64,000 bases of DNA from contig JAGCUU010000036.1 of assembly GCA_017962665.1 (NCBI GenBank), forward strand, positions 1 to 64,000, in the 5' to 3' direction. The DNA is from Bacteroidales bacterium (GTDB lineage: Bacteria; Bacteroidota; Bacteroidia; Bacteroidales; P3). The notes under the pieces were generated by a model, which saw only the letters and a program-made list of their open reading frames with translations, had not been told where the DNA came from and ran no database searches. Positions 7,827 through 16,624 of this stretch are shown piece by piece. Position 1 is the stretch's first letter, and each line of letters opens with the position of its first letter. The position numbers were made by a program, and so were the translations under genes.

Positions 7827-10355
7827 TTACAGCTTTGCAGACACGATGGTCTCCGTAGAAATGGTGCTATCGAACAGGCCCACTTTCTTGGCATCTCCAT
7901 GCTTGTTCACTCCTGTATAAGCAAGAGAGGCATCCTCATAGCGTCGGAATTTCAAGATAGCGTCGTTCATCTGGGCTCGGTTGAAAACACCAACCCGCAG
8001 CAGTAAATCAAAGTCGTCGATAGTAAGACCCGTGACACGCTCGAAGAGCGACGGTTCCAACTTACGGATGACATCCTCCAGACTCTCCTCGCGATAGTCG
8101 GTCAAGTACATGAATATCGGTATTCTGGTGGCGAACTTCATCAACTTTTCCTGCACTTCTCGCCGTTTCGAGCGGTATTCCTTCTCCTCTGCTGATAGTT
8201 CTTTTTTCTTCTTGGGATTTTTGTCAGTATCACCATCACGCTTGAGTTTTTTGATTTTATCGGCTTTATTGACTATGCTTTCGATGATGTCGCCTCCCAA
8301 AGCACGGAATCCTTCAATCTTCATGATAGTGGCCAATGCCTCTGGGTTGTTTAGCACTCGTCGCAGGGTTTCGTTGTCCACATTCACCAACTGGGCACTG
8401 TTCCATCTACGAGCCAACAGGGTACCACTGGTGCCGTTGTCCACAAAGTCGAGTATCTCTGTGGCGTCAACTCGTTTCATGGTGCTGCCGTCGAACTGCA
8501 GTATGGGCAGGAAATTGATAAACTCCTCCACCTTGTCGGTGATGCGGCGGTTGGGATCGACGCTGAGCTGATTGGCGTATGTCACCACCTCACGAAGGGC
8601 GCGGTTGGGGGCGAAGTCGAACACATAGCAGGTGCGTTTCAGTATCTCTTTCTGTGTCGGGTCGTCAACCTTGGGCGCCGTCCAAGGACTCTGCACACGG
8701 AAAGCCGTCTGGAAATAGGTCTCCGGCGACGAGCAGTTGCGCAGCATCAGAATTCCTCCAAGGGGTTTCAGAGTTACACCGGTGGTCAGTTTTCCACAGG
8801 TGAGCGTGATGGTTTTTGTCTTTAATGGATTTTCCCCCATGGCGTGACGCACAGGTTCCAATGCATCAAGCCCTATTCCCGCTTTGCTGCCGCTGCAGTT
8901 TACAACGGTATAGTTTTGATAAAAATTGTTGGCCGGACGAGCAAGCAATGCTTCCATAGCATCGCATGAGGCCACATTGGGCAGGAACCACATGGTGTGG
9001 TTGCACATATCCAGCAGGCGGGTATCTTCGAAAGGCAATGCTGGTTTAATGTTGAGTGGCGAGGAGTTGTCGCCAAAGATAGGTGCTTTGCCTCGGATGA
9101 TATCAAGCCATTTCTGCACAGATTTCTCATGTACAAACTTCATCCCCTCAGCACGGAAGAATTCATTCAAGTCGAACCCGTCCATATCCCATTGCTCTAT
9201 CATGGCTCCGAGGTCCTGCGGCATCTGGTAGGTCATCATCACCATCGTGGGCAGTTCGGCGTAGGGGTTGTTTTCTTCCGCCTCGTGCTTTCGCTTCTCT
9301 TCCTGCTCATCTTGATAGGTCCAGTTAAAAATCTGGTCTTCCATGAATTCGCCTGTGGCGAGGGCTCGGAACGGTGTGCCGCTGAGGTAGAGGAAATGCC
9401 TGCCTGTGATAGGCACCTCCTCGTCGTTCCACATACGGCCACCCTCCACATCGATGCCGCTTTCTGCCAGCACCTCGTCTTCCTCTTTCTGGCGGGCTTT
9501 CTCTTCATCGTCACCGAGGTCTAGCAGGGTTTTTGCACGACTGTTCCAGGCACCGAAGTGGTACTCGTCAAGCACTATCAGGTCCCAGTTGATGGAGTGC
9601 ACCCATTCGTTCTTGGCTTTGATGCCCCCGAGGGCGTTCTTGCCGAGATAATCCTGGAAGGAACCGAATACGACAACCGGTTGCTTGCTGCTCAACTCAC
9701 TGGGCATCGTGTCGCTGTGGCGGCTGTAGAACTGCCAACCCTCGAAGTCGCGGTGGCGCAGCAGGTCGCTGCTCCATGCCTCTTCGACGGCGGGCTTGAA
9801 GGTGAGTACCAGCACTCGTTTGGCTTTCATTCGCTTGGCCAGTTGGTAGGTGGCGAAGGTCTTGCCGAAGCGCATTTTGGCATTCCAAAGGAAGTGACTT
9901 GGACGGTCGGGTTCTTCGCTGTCCATGCGGGCGAAGTAGGAGGCAGCCTTTTCGACGGCATCTTGCTGCTCGGCACGCATGCGGTAGTCGAGGTCGCGTT
10001 CCAGCGAGGCCTGCTGGCGGTAGCGAACCGACTGATAGGCCGCCTGCGCCTCGCGCAGCGAACAGCGGCACCATTCGCCAATAAGTTCTTTGCCCATGCG
10101 GTGCAACAGGTCATGCAGGTCATTGTCGCTGAAAGTGTCGCCGCTGCCGTCGGCATAGAAGGCTGGTGCATGCCACTCCAGATGGTAGGTCTTGTGAGGC
10201 TCGGTGATGGGGTGCTGCTCGTCGATGCGCACGTTCACGTCCTTCCTTGTGGTTTGCCCAATTTTGAGCCACCCAGGGAACGCCTCGTCGCTGTACATGT
10301 AAATCTGCGGCACCATGCGCCGCTCTTCGGGCAGTATCTGTGTTATTGTCTGCAT
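7827..10355 (-). CDS. GIY-YIG nuclease / superfamily II helicase, restriction-modification subunit
   Basis: An 842-residue protein. The N terminus (residues 18-45: IYMY, GWLKIGQT, then an Arg at about 43) has the pattern of a T5orf172/MUG113-type GIY-YIG nuclease. A helicase follows: motif I variant MRFGKT at 161-166, motif II DEYH at 263-266, SGTPFR at 325-330, and a second RecA half around TCGKLTTGVTLKPLGG. A Lys/Glu-rich linker (KKKKELSAEEKEY) precedes a C-terminal helical domain. Nuclease and translocase in one chain beside two methyltransferase genes implies the cutting and translocating part of a restriction-modification system. It lies 51 bases downstream of the Eco57I-type methyltransferase on the same strand. 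Confidence 0.8.
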   Translation of the reverse strand: MQTITQILPEERRMVPQIYMYSDEAFPGWLKIGQTTRKDVNVRIDEQHPITEPHKTYHLEWHAPAFYADGSGDTFSDNDLHDLLHRMGKELIGEWCRCSLREAQAAYQSVRYRQQASLERDLDYRMRAEQQDAVEKAASYFARMDSEEPDRPSHFLWNAKMRFGKTFATYQLAKRMKAKRVLVLTFKPAVEEAWSSDLLRHRDFEGWQFYSRHSDTMPSELSSKQPVVVFGSFQDYLGKNALGGIKAKNEWVHSINWDLIVLDEYHFGAWNSRAKTLLDLGDDEEKARQKEEDEVLAESGIDVEGGRMWNDEEVPITGRHFLYLSGTPFRALATGEFMEDQIFNWTYQDEQEEKRKHEAEENNPYAELPTMVMMTYQMPQDLGAMIEQWDMDGFDLNEFFRAEGMKFVHEKSVQKWLDIIRGKAPIFGDNSSPLNIKPALPFEDTRLLDMCNHTMWFLPNVASCDAMEALLARPANNFYQNYTVVNCSGSKAGIGLDALEPVRHAMGENPLKTKTITLTCGKLTTGVTLKPLGGILMLRNCSSPETYFQTAFRVQSPWTAPKVDDPTQKEILKRTCYVFDFAPNRALREVVTYANQLSVDPNRRITDKVEEFINFLPILQFDGSTMKRVDATEILDFVDNGTSGTLLARRWNSAQLVNVDNETLRRVLNNPEALATIMKIEGFRALGGDIIESIVNKADKIKKLKRDGDTDKNPKKKKELSAEEKEYRSKRREVQEKLMKFATRIPIFMYLTDYREESLEDVIRKLEPSLFERVTGLTIDDFDLLLRVGVFNRAQMNDAILKFRRYEDASLAYTGVNKHGDAKKVGLFDSTISTETIVSAKL

Positions 10356-10406
10356 GGGTTCTTTGTGGGTTATATGATGCTTCTATGATCCTTCGGTGAT
10401 GGTGGC

Positions 10407-11987
10407 TTACTCCATCGGGCGGATCATGCTCTCGATAAAGGCAATCTCCTTGTCGTCCAAACCATATTTCTTATACAGCATCTCGTCCGTCCACGGGTGG
10501 GAGAAGTCTTGAAGAGGAACAAACTGGTAAACTTTGGATGTGGCATCTTGTGAGATTTTTCTTAAAGACACCAAAAATCTAAAAAACTTAGTTTGTATAT
10601 ATGATTTAACATTAATAGATTCCTCCTTCTTATCAAAAGGGCCTATTAATATATATGTTTCCGAACAGCAAGTATCCTTGCCACCCAAAATTGGCTTATT
10701 TAATATTTGATGAGGAAAATCATCACCTGCATTATATGCTTTTGAAATGTATATTTTGAATTTTGATACCCACTCTTTATTTCTCTCTATCCTTGATCTC
10801 TTTATAAAAGCCGTTCCTCCCCTCTGATATATAACTATATCTTCTGACTCCTTGCAACAGTGACTTTCAATATTTGTTGGCAAACCAAATGGTTTTCTAG
10901 AACTTACAATGCAATCAAACGTATGCTCCTTCTTTTGAAGTACCTTGTCTAGTATTGATACAGCTTCATTTCTGCGAATGAAAACATCATTGTCCCCAAT
11001 TTTCATAAAACGTGTAGATTCTGACAACTCTCCATTCGTTGTATGTGTGATTATATGACAGGCACCATTATAATCCCTATCCCATAAGAAGAAACATACT
11101 CCACCTTTTATTTCCACACCATTCCCAAAACAATCAGATGCGTTTAAATAATCTTCCAAATGCTTGAGTCGTGTGTCAGAAATCATAGTCGCTCTAAAAT
11201 CATCTAATCCTTTCCCTCCGGCAAACCATCTGGCAGGGATAATCATGATTAAATATCTAGGATTAAGGTGTTTCGAATGCTCAATAAAATATTGGTATAT
11301 GGGAGTAGCGCTTGCACTATTTCCTCCATCACTCATTTGGTATGGCGGGTTTCCTATGATCACGTCGAATTGCATACTTTTACTAAAAATTTCTTTTATG
11401 GGTTTATGGATAAAGGGGTAGGCATAGCTCTCGCGGGTGTCGGTGCGAAGGTACTCGCCTTTGCTGGCACCGCAATGTTCACAGCGGCCTTGGGCGTTCC
11501 ATTTGTGCTGGCAGCGCTGATACCACACATTGCCGGAGTCGCTCTTAAAAGCCTCGCTGACGCTGTATTTGCCGTCGGCATGCTTGGAGCAGTAGAGCGT
11601 GCGGCGACTCATCTCGGCGGTGAGGTCGGTGCAGGCGATGCCGAACAATTGCTTGGTCATGATGTGGTCGATGCGCTGCTGCAGGTCGGGTATCTGCTGC
11701 TCCAATCCAGCCAACAGCCGCTTGGCGGCCTCGCGTAGGAAGACACCACTCTTGCAACAGGGGTCAAGGATGCGTGTCTTGGGACTGCTGAACAACTCCT
11801 GCGGCAACAGGTCGAGCATTCGGCTGGCCAATTCGGGCGAGGTGAAGACCTCGTCGCTGCTCAGATTGGCTAGACAATTGAGAATATCAGGGCTATAGGT
11901 CCCCACACTGCGCGACTTCGTCGCTTGTATGGGGTTATTGAGATTTGCTCTCTTCGAGAGCTTTAAGGAATTACTCTCGTTACTCAT
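10407..11987 (-). CDS. Eco57I-type N6-adenine DNA methyltransferase
   Basis: A 526-residue DNA methyltransferase. The SAM-binding motif I is DPCCKSGVF at residues 75-83 and the catalytic motif IV is NPPY at 213-216, followed by the Eco57I-family segment ending in IPARWFAGGKGLDDFR. A CxxC pair (CEHCGASKG) before the catalytic motif could bind metal. The last third, which lacks methylase motifs, probably recognises DNA. Its ATG overlaps the stop of the upstream short methyltransferase (ATGA), so the two are likely translationally coupled. Base composition falls in the C-terminal half, which has many AT-rich codons, a pattern seen in exchanged specificity regions. The recognition sequence cannot be read from the protein. 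Confidence 0.88.
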   Translation of the reverse strand: MSNESNSLKLSKRANLNNPIQATKSRSVGTYSPDILNCLANLSSDEVFTSPELASRMLDLLPQELFSSPKTRILDPCCKSGVFLREAAKRLLAGLEQQIPDLQQRIDHIMTKQLFGIACTDLTAEMSRRTLYCSKHADGKYSVSEAFKSDSGNVWYQRCQHKWNAQGRCEHCGASKGEYLRTDTRESYAYPFIHKPIKEIFSKSMQFDVIIGNPPYQMSDGGNSASATPIYQYFIEHSKHLNPRYLIMIIPARWFAGGKGLDDFRATMISDTRLKHLEDYLNASDCFGNGVEIKGGVCFFLWDRDYNGACHIITHTTNGELSESTRFMKIGDNDVFIRRNEAVSILDKVLQKKEHTFDCIVSSRKPFGLPTNIESHCCKESEDIVIYQRGGTAFIKRSRIERNKEWVSKFKIYISKAYNAGDDFPHQILNKPILGGKDTCCSETYILIGPFDKKEESINVKSYIQTKFFRFLVSLRKISQDATSKVYQFVPLQDFSHPWTDEMLYKKYGLDDKEIAFIESMIRPME

Positions 11988-12634
11988 AAATCATATTTAT
12001 ATAGTTGGGTATAATGGACAGGAGGATACGACTTGACAGGTTCGTCAAAGTGCTGCGCTTCGCCTTGCTCATCGAAGAGGCTGTACTGATGGCTTTGCGT
12101 GACGAGGAAGTCGAACTGGAAATCGCGCCGTGCGAACTGCATGCTTCCGGCAATGGGAGTCCACTCGCTGAAGGTGATAGGACGATTGTCGAGTGTGCGG
12201 TAAGTCAGCGCATCACCACAGACAATGTTGCAATGCAACATATAGACAAGAGATTTGTAATAAGGAGTGTCGGCATCAACAGAACCATGATGCTGGGAAA
12301 TGACATAATCAAGCAGCCTTTTGCGGCAGGCTTCCGCGTTGTCAGGCAGGATGTCTATCCCATAGCAGGAGCCTACCGCAATAAGACTCTGAAATTCCCA
12401 TTCGGTTTGTGATTTGACAGAAGAAAGCAAGGATAGTTTGCGCCGCAGTATCTCAATTAGGAAATTGCCGTCGCCACAGGCGGGTTCAAGGAAACGGCTA
12501 TCGAGTCTGAACGACTCGTCGCGCACCAGGTCGAGCATGGCGTTCACCTCGCGTGGATTGGTGAAAACCTCGCCATGGTCGGCCACCCGCTGGCGGCTTT
12601 TGATTTGTGATTTGTTTTCTTCAGATTTGGACAT
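11984..12634 (-). CDS. Short SAM-binding DNA methyltransferase-like subunit without catalytic NPPY
   Basis: A 216-residue protein from the ATG at 12634. It has a methylase-type N-terminal motif (HGEVFTNPREV) and SAM motif I EPACGDGNF at residues 50-58, then YGIDILPDNAEACRKRLLD. The chain ends where a catalytic domain would continue, and no N/D-PP-Y tetrapeptide is present; the matching place reads DFLVTQSHQYSLF. It is the first gene of the restriction-modification operon and overlaps the full methyltransferase by 4 bases. It may be an accessory subunit. An upstream in-frame TTG at 12694 lies inside the hairpin region and is less likely to be the start. Confidence 0.75.
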   Translation of the reverse strand: MSKSEENKSQIKSRQRVADHGEVFTNPREVNAMLDLVRDESFRLDSRFLEPACGDGNFLIEILRRKLSLLSSVKSQTEWEFQSLIAVGSCYGIDILPDNAEACRKRLLDYVISQHHGSVDADTPYYKSLVYMLHCNIVCGDALTYRTLDNRPITFSEWTPIAGSMQFARRDFQFDFLVTQSHQYSLFDEQGEAQHFDEPVKSYPPVHYTQLYKYDL

Positions 12635-12772
12635 AAAAAAACCGCGAACTTTTTGTTGAGTTCGAGGTCCTAGGAAAACCTTTAGTGCAAACAAGAAAGC
12701 TCACGGTAAACTCCGCGAGCGTTTCTGCTTTCAATGTGCACTAAATGAACGAAATTTCCTAGGTTTCGAACT
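12635..12772 (-). promoter_or_regulatory. Putative attenuator or structured leader RNA of the restriction-modification operon
   Basis: On the minus strand a long imperfect hairpin spans 12772 to 12659. Paired parts are AGTTCGA with TCGAACT, CCTAGGAAA with TTTCCTAGG, TTTAGTGCA with TGCACTAAA, GAAAGC with GCTTTC, and a tip GCTCGCGG with CCGTGAGC. The last element, CGAACT, can instead pair with AGTTCG at 12650-12645, giving a small hairpin followed by CGG and seven T that directly abut the ATG at 12634. Two mutually exclusive foldings, one terminator-like, are the layout of an attenuator. No match to a named RNA family can be claimed. Confidence 0.55.
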
Positions 12773-12906
12773 GCCAATGAAAAGCGAAAACGCTTTATCT
12801 ATGTATGTCTATTATTCTAAACTACTTTCTATTTCAGTCAATTATGTTTTAATCCAACATTTGTTTCATCGCTGCAAATATAAAAAATATTTTCCACATT
12901 TATTAT

Positions 12907-12927
12907 AACGTGCATTTTTTGCACGTT
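12907..12927. promoter_or_regulatory. Palindrome in the divergent gap, possible operator
   Basis: AACGTGCA and TGCACGTT form a perfect 8-bp inverted repeat around a five-T spacer. It lies between the restriction-modification operon and the exonuclease gene, about 17 bases upstream of a -7-like box, where a regulator could bind. It could also be a small hairpin. Confidence 0.4.
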
Positions 12928-12943
12928 AATCGTGGGAATTGCT

Positions 12944-12951
12944 TATTTTTG
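12944..12951 (+). promoter_or_regulatory. Possible -7 promoter box for the exonuclease gene
   Basis: TATTTTTG fits TAnnTTTG and lies 43 bases before the ATG at 12994. No good -33 TTG is seen at the expected distance. Confidence 0.35.
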
Positions 12952-12993
12952 TAATCGAAAAACAGGCAAGATGCCTTTCGCAACAGAAAGAAG

Positions 12994-13488
12994 ATGAATG
13001 ACTTTGCGGCTATAGACTTTGAAACGGCCAACGGGCAACGGTCGAGCGTGTGCAGCGTGGGCGTTGTTGTGGTGCGCGGAGGCGTTGTTACGGACTCCTT
13101 CTACAGCCTTATTCAGCCGGAGCCCAACTACTACAGCTGGTTTTGCCAGCAGGTGCATGGCCTCGGGCATGAGGATACCGACGACGCTGAGGTGTTCCCG
13201 CGGGTGTGGCAAAAAATCGAACCGCTGATAGAAGGGCTCCCATTGGTGGCACACAACGCCATGTTCGACGAGGGTTGTCTGCGGGCGGTGATGCAGGTGT
13301 ACCAGATGGATTGGCCCGATTACCAGTTCTACGATACCCTCCGTGCTTCGCGCCGCCATTTCGGCAAACGTCTCCCCAACCACCAGCTGCACACCGTCTC
13401 CGAAGCCTGCGGCTACTGCCTCGAGCGGCATCACCACGCACTTGCCGACGCCGAAGCCTGCGCAGCGATAGCGTTAAAGATTCTCTGA
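12994..13488 (+). CDS. DnaQ-like DEDDh 3'-5' exonuclease
   Basis: A compact 164-residue exonuclease domain. The three Exo motifs are visible: DFE at residues 8-10, HNAMFD at 87-92, and an Exo III His-x4-Asp pair at about 147-152 in HHHALADAEA. The family removes nucleotides from 3' ends with two metal ions; stand-alone copies of this size are seen in DNA repair or as polymerase epsilon-like proteins. It diverges from the restriction-modification operon, but no shared function is evident. The codons are GC-rich compared with the flanking spacers. Confidence 0.88.
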   Translation: MNDFAAIDFETANGQRSSVCSVGVVVVRGGVVTDSFYSLIQPEPNYYSWFCQQVHGLGHEDTDDAEVFPRVWQKIEPLIEGLPLVAHNAMFDEGCLRAVMQVYQMDWPDYQFYDTLRASRRHFGKRLPNHQLHTVSEACGYCLERHHHALADAEACAAIALKIL

Positions 13489-13556
13489 GCCCGCTGAAAA
13501 TCAACCATTAATCAACAAGGGGAGAATTCTAATCCGACAAACGAACGGATTTATTG

Positions 13557-13586
13557 TTGCCAATTCAAAAAAAACACATATATTTG
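13557..13586 (+). promoter_or_regulatory. Probable promoter of the secreted protease gene
   Basis: TTG at 13557-13559 and TATATTTG at 13579-13586 fit the Bacteroidota -33/-7 pattern with about 22 bases between the box starts. The protease ATG is at 13650, leaving a leader of roughly 55 bases. Confidence 0.5.
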
Positions 13587-13649
13587 CATTTTACCAACCT
13601 GTATAACACACAGGTCATAATACTAATATAGTCAAATTATTAATACGAT

Positions 13650-15317
13650 ATGAAAAAAGTATTTTCAACTGTCTTTTTCGCATTGGCAATACTATTTTGC
13701 AGTAATGCCTCAGCGCAGATAAGCCATGGCGGAGAGCCTCTTTTTAACCAAGGCATTCAAAGAATAAAGGCACCCATTGTGACACTTGCCACGTTGGACA
13801 ACGACAAATATCTTCAAGAAGACCTAAACCAGGTCAAAGGTGCAAGTCCTCTTCGTGTTGCCATAGCTCAGCAATGCGATATTGATGTGCTCGCCGAGTC
13901 GAAAGTAACCAAAGACAACAACGGAACACACTACACACTGGCAATCAATTCTCCGGGAGCGACATTCGTTTCATTTGACTTTTCTGTTTTTGAACTTGCC
14001 GAAGGCGCAACCCTTTTCTTCTACGACCAAAGCGGCGAATTTGTCCTTGGCTCATTCAACAAAAGCGACGTAAAGGACGATGGAACATTTTATACTCAGG
14101 CCATTCCCGGCAGTGTAGCATATATTGAATATAATGTTCCCCTCGATACAGAGCCCGGAAAAATCATCCTCAGCGAGGTCAGTCACGGTTACAAGAACAT
14201 TTTTCAAACCATAAGCAATATTTATGACGATGCCGAGTCTCAACTGAAAGGTTCACATGGTCATGCAGAAGGCGATTGCCATATCAACGTTGTATGCCCC
14301 GAAGGTGATGACTGGCGTGACCAGATTCGCTCAGTAGTTGCTATTGAAATCAAATCATCAATAGGCTCATTCATGTGCAGCGGTGCACTTATCAACAATA
14401 CCGCACTCGACCGCACGCCATATGTTCTTTCCGCATACCACTGCCAAGACGAGGGAGAAATCGGCACACTGCGTGGCTTTGTGTCCTATTTCCTTTACCA
14501 GACCAATTATTGCAACGGCGCCTCTGGATCGGGAAACAAATCTGTAACAGGAGCTCAAATTAAAGCAAAATACAGCTACAGTACAGGATCCGACTTCCTC
14601 TTGCTTCTACTCGACTCCAGTGTCCCCGACAATTACACGCCTTATTATGCCGGATGGGACCGCAACAATGTCGCCTCACCTGAACCCGGTGTATGCATAC
14701 ACCATCCCGGCGGTGACTATAAAAAATTATCTTTCCCACGTACCATCTCACGTTTAATGGGCTCATACATCAACTTCTATCAAGTAAACTGGTATACCGG
14801 CACTGCGAACAAAGGTGTAACAGAGCAGGGCTCCTCCGGATCTCCCCTGTTCAATGCCAGCAAACGTATCATCGGCCAACTTTATGCAGGATCAAGTGCC
14901 TGCGACAATATGGGTGGAGCTGACCTCTATGGACGTCTCTACATTTCATGGACTGGGAACAACGCCGACAATAACAGTCTCAGACCTTGGCTTGACCCTG
15001 AGAACACAGGCGTCTCGGTTCTTGATGGACTCAACTACACCGACAATACCGGAATTGACGATGTACAAACAAGCCGCAACAAAAGCCTGAAAGTTTATCC
15101 CAACCCTTGCAAAGGAACCGTACGTTTTGACATTGACGCCATAGGAGATGCCAACTATAAAGTATTCGACCTGAACGGTCACTGCGTAAAAGAGGGACGT
15201 ACCATCCTTACGTCGACAGTACAAGGTATAGACCTGAGCACTCTTTCAAAAGGAAGCTATATACTTAAGATTTACACCTCGGCAAATATCTATTCGGCAA
15301 CGATAGTATTATTATAG
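13650..15317 (+). CDS. Secreted lysyl-endopeptidase-like serine protease with T9SS sorting tail
   Basis: A 555-residue secreted protease. It has a signal peptide (to NASAQ), a propeptide of about 200 residues, then an S1-family catalytic domain like lysyl endopeptidase. CSGALINN and SAYHC give the catalytic His264, SDFLLLLLD gives Asp315, and QGSSGSPLF gives Ser396. The early cysteines (CHINVVC) also match that family. The last 80 residues (KVYPNPCKG, GSYILKIYT) are a type A Por secretion tail, so the protein should leave through the type IX system and be anchored or released at the cell surface. Preference for lysine is inferred from the family. Its 3' end overlaps the opposing M16-like gene by 28 bases. 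Confidence 0.88.
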   Translation: MKKVFSTVFFALAILFCSNASAQISHGGEPLFNQGIQRIKAPIVTLATLDNDKYLQEDLNQVKGASPLRVAIAQQCDIDVLAESKVTKDNNGTHYTLAINSPGATFVSFDFSVFELAEGATLFFYDQSGEFVLGSFNKSDVKDDGTFYTQAIPGSVAYIEYNVPLDTEPGKIILSEVSHGYKNIFQTISNIYDDAESQLKGSHGHAEGDCHINVVCPEGDDWRDQIRSVVAIEIKSSIGSFMCSGALINNTALDRTPYVLSAYHCQDEGEIGTLRGFVSYFLYQTNYCNGASGSGNKSVTGAQIKAKYSYSTGSDFLLLLLDSSVPDNYTPYYAGWDRNNVASPEPGVCIHHPGGDYKKLSFPRTISRLMGSYINFYQVNWYTGTANKGVTEQGSSGSPLFNASKRIIGQLYAGSSACDNMGGADLYGRLYISWTGNNADNNSLRPWLDPENTGVSVLDGLNYTDNTGIDDVQTSRNKSLKVYPNPCKGTVRFDIDAIGDANYKVFDLNGHCVKEGRTILTSTVQGIDLSTLSKGSYILKIYTSANIYSATIVLL

Positions 15318-16573
15318 TCCATCGTCATTCCTGCCGAAACAGTCAACAAATCGCCCTCGCTGAAAATGCGGGAGGCGATTTGTTGTAATTGCACCGGTGT
15401 AACCGATTCCACCGCGGAGATATAGTTCTCTGTGAACTGTTCCGTGACGCCCGTGACAAACTGTTGACGGAAACGCTCGGAGCGTTCAAATATGCCGTCA
15501 ATACTCCTCATAAAGTCACCCATCATGCAGCTACGCACCAGCTCCAGTTCGTCGGCAGATATATGTTCTTTTCGCAGACACTCCAGTTCATGCATTATCT
15601 CCTCCAAGGCCGGCTTTACCTTACTTGAAGAGACATCGCTGACAATATAAAACGCTATACTGTCACGGAAAATCCTCGTCTGCGAATAAATGCCATAAGT
15701 ATAGCCCTTATCTTCACGGATGTTTGTCATCAGACGTGAACCGAAATAGCCGCCAAGGACTGTCGACAGAACCATAAAACGGGCATACTCCATATCATCC
15801 CATTTGTAAGGAAGCCGCCGCCCAACGCAGAGTGTGTTCTGCACCGCACCTTCCACCTGCTCCTCTATCAGGCCTGTAGCCGACTTTGACGGGGCAGGTA
15901 TACTGAAATTCCATGGTTGTGGTGACTCTCCGCAGCCAAACGTTGTTCCAAAAAGAGCAAGGACCTCGTCTGTGACATTGCCACTGAGAACAAAAACAGC
16001 ATTGCGTAGATGATGGAACCGGCTATGAAAGCTGCGTACATCGTCGACCGTCAGACTGTCGATGTCTGAAAGGGTGGCAAAACGTCCCTGAGGATGATCC
16101 TTTCCATAGAGGCCTCTGTAAAAGAGTTTACGGGACACATACGAAGTCTTCTGCATGGCCGTCTGTATCTTCTGTCTGTACTTATTGATATAGACCGCGA
16201 ATTCCTCATCAGGGTAAGTCGCCTCGGTTATCATTTCGTGTAGCAACGGCAACAGTTGAGCGATATAGCGTGAGAGTGTATAAACAGTCACTGTCGCCGA
16301 GACCTCATCATTGTTTTTTTCGATGACGATGCCGCGAAAATCCATAAACTCAGCAATCTCACGAGCGGTATGCCGGCTTGTCCCTTCGGTAATCAACTGA
16401 ATAGAGGCAGCCGATTGCATCAATTTGTCTTGCATTACCGTTCCGGCATTGAAAAGTATATCTATCTTAACAATATCAATATGACTGTCAGGAAAATAAT
16501 ATAATATATTGCCATTGGGCATCGTATATTGTAGCGGGACAAGGCCGTCGCGATCGATAGAGAAAGTGGACAT
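15290..16573 (-). CDS. M16-family protein lacking the zinc motif (probably inactive peptidase homologue)
   Basis: A 427-residue single M16B unit with no signal peptide. Fold landmarks are present: an N-terminal beta sheet (GNILYYFPDSHIDIVKIDI), the glycine-rich turn, and the C-terminal R/Y region (RLMTNIREDKGYTYGIYS). Where active members have HxxEH this one reads QSAASIQLITEG, so it cannot bind zinc in the usual way. Non-catalytic M16 partners are known that pair with an active subunit, so it may be a substrate-binding subunit for a peptidase encoded elsewhere. It is close enough to the upstream TonB receptor gene (same strand, about 50 bases with a heptad repeat) to be cotranscribed. Confidence 0.85.
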   Translation of the reverse strand: MSTFSIDRDGLVPLQYTMPNGNILYYFPDSHIDIVKIDILFNAGTVMQDKLMQSAASIQLITEGTSRHTAREIAEFMDFRGIVIEKNNDEVSATVTVYTLSRYIAQLLPLLHEMITEATYPDEEFAVYINKYRQKIQTAMQKTSYVSRKLFYRGLYGKDHPQGRFATLSDIDSLTVDDVRSFHSRFHHLRNAVFVLSGNVTDEVLALFGTTFGCGESPQPWNFSIPAPSKSATGLIEEQVEGAVQNTLCVGRRLPYKWDDMEYARFMVLSTVLGGYFGSRLMTNIREDKGYTYGIYSQTRIFRDSIAFYIVSDVSSSKVKPALEEIMHELECLRKEHISADELELVRSCMMGDFMRSIDGIFERSERFRQQFVTGVTEQFTENYISAVESVTPVQLQQIASRIFSEGDLLTVSAGMTMDYNNTIVAE

Positions 16574-16577
16574 GGGT

Positions 16578-16612
16578 GATGTAAGATGTATGAGGTATGA
16601 GGTTTGATGTGT
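16578..16612. repeat. Seven-base tandem repeat after the TonB receptor gene
   Basis: Five heptads GATGTAA, GATGTAT, GAGGTAT, GAGGTTT, GATGTGT fill the short spacer downstream of the receptor stop at 16625 and before the M16-like start. The period matches the blocks at 6112, 22117 and 45534, though the bases differ. Confidence 0.7.
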
Positions 16613-16624
16613 TTTGTATATTGC

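Noticed and set aside
12635-12694. TTG at 12694 as start of the short methyltransferase
   Set aside because: It would translate through the hairpin arm and T-run; the ATG at 12634 gives a family-like start.
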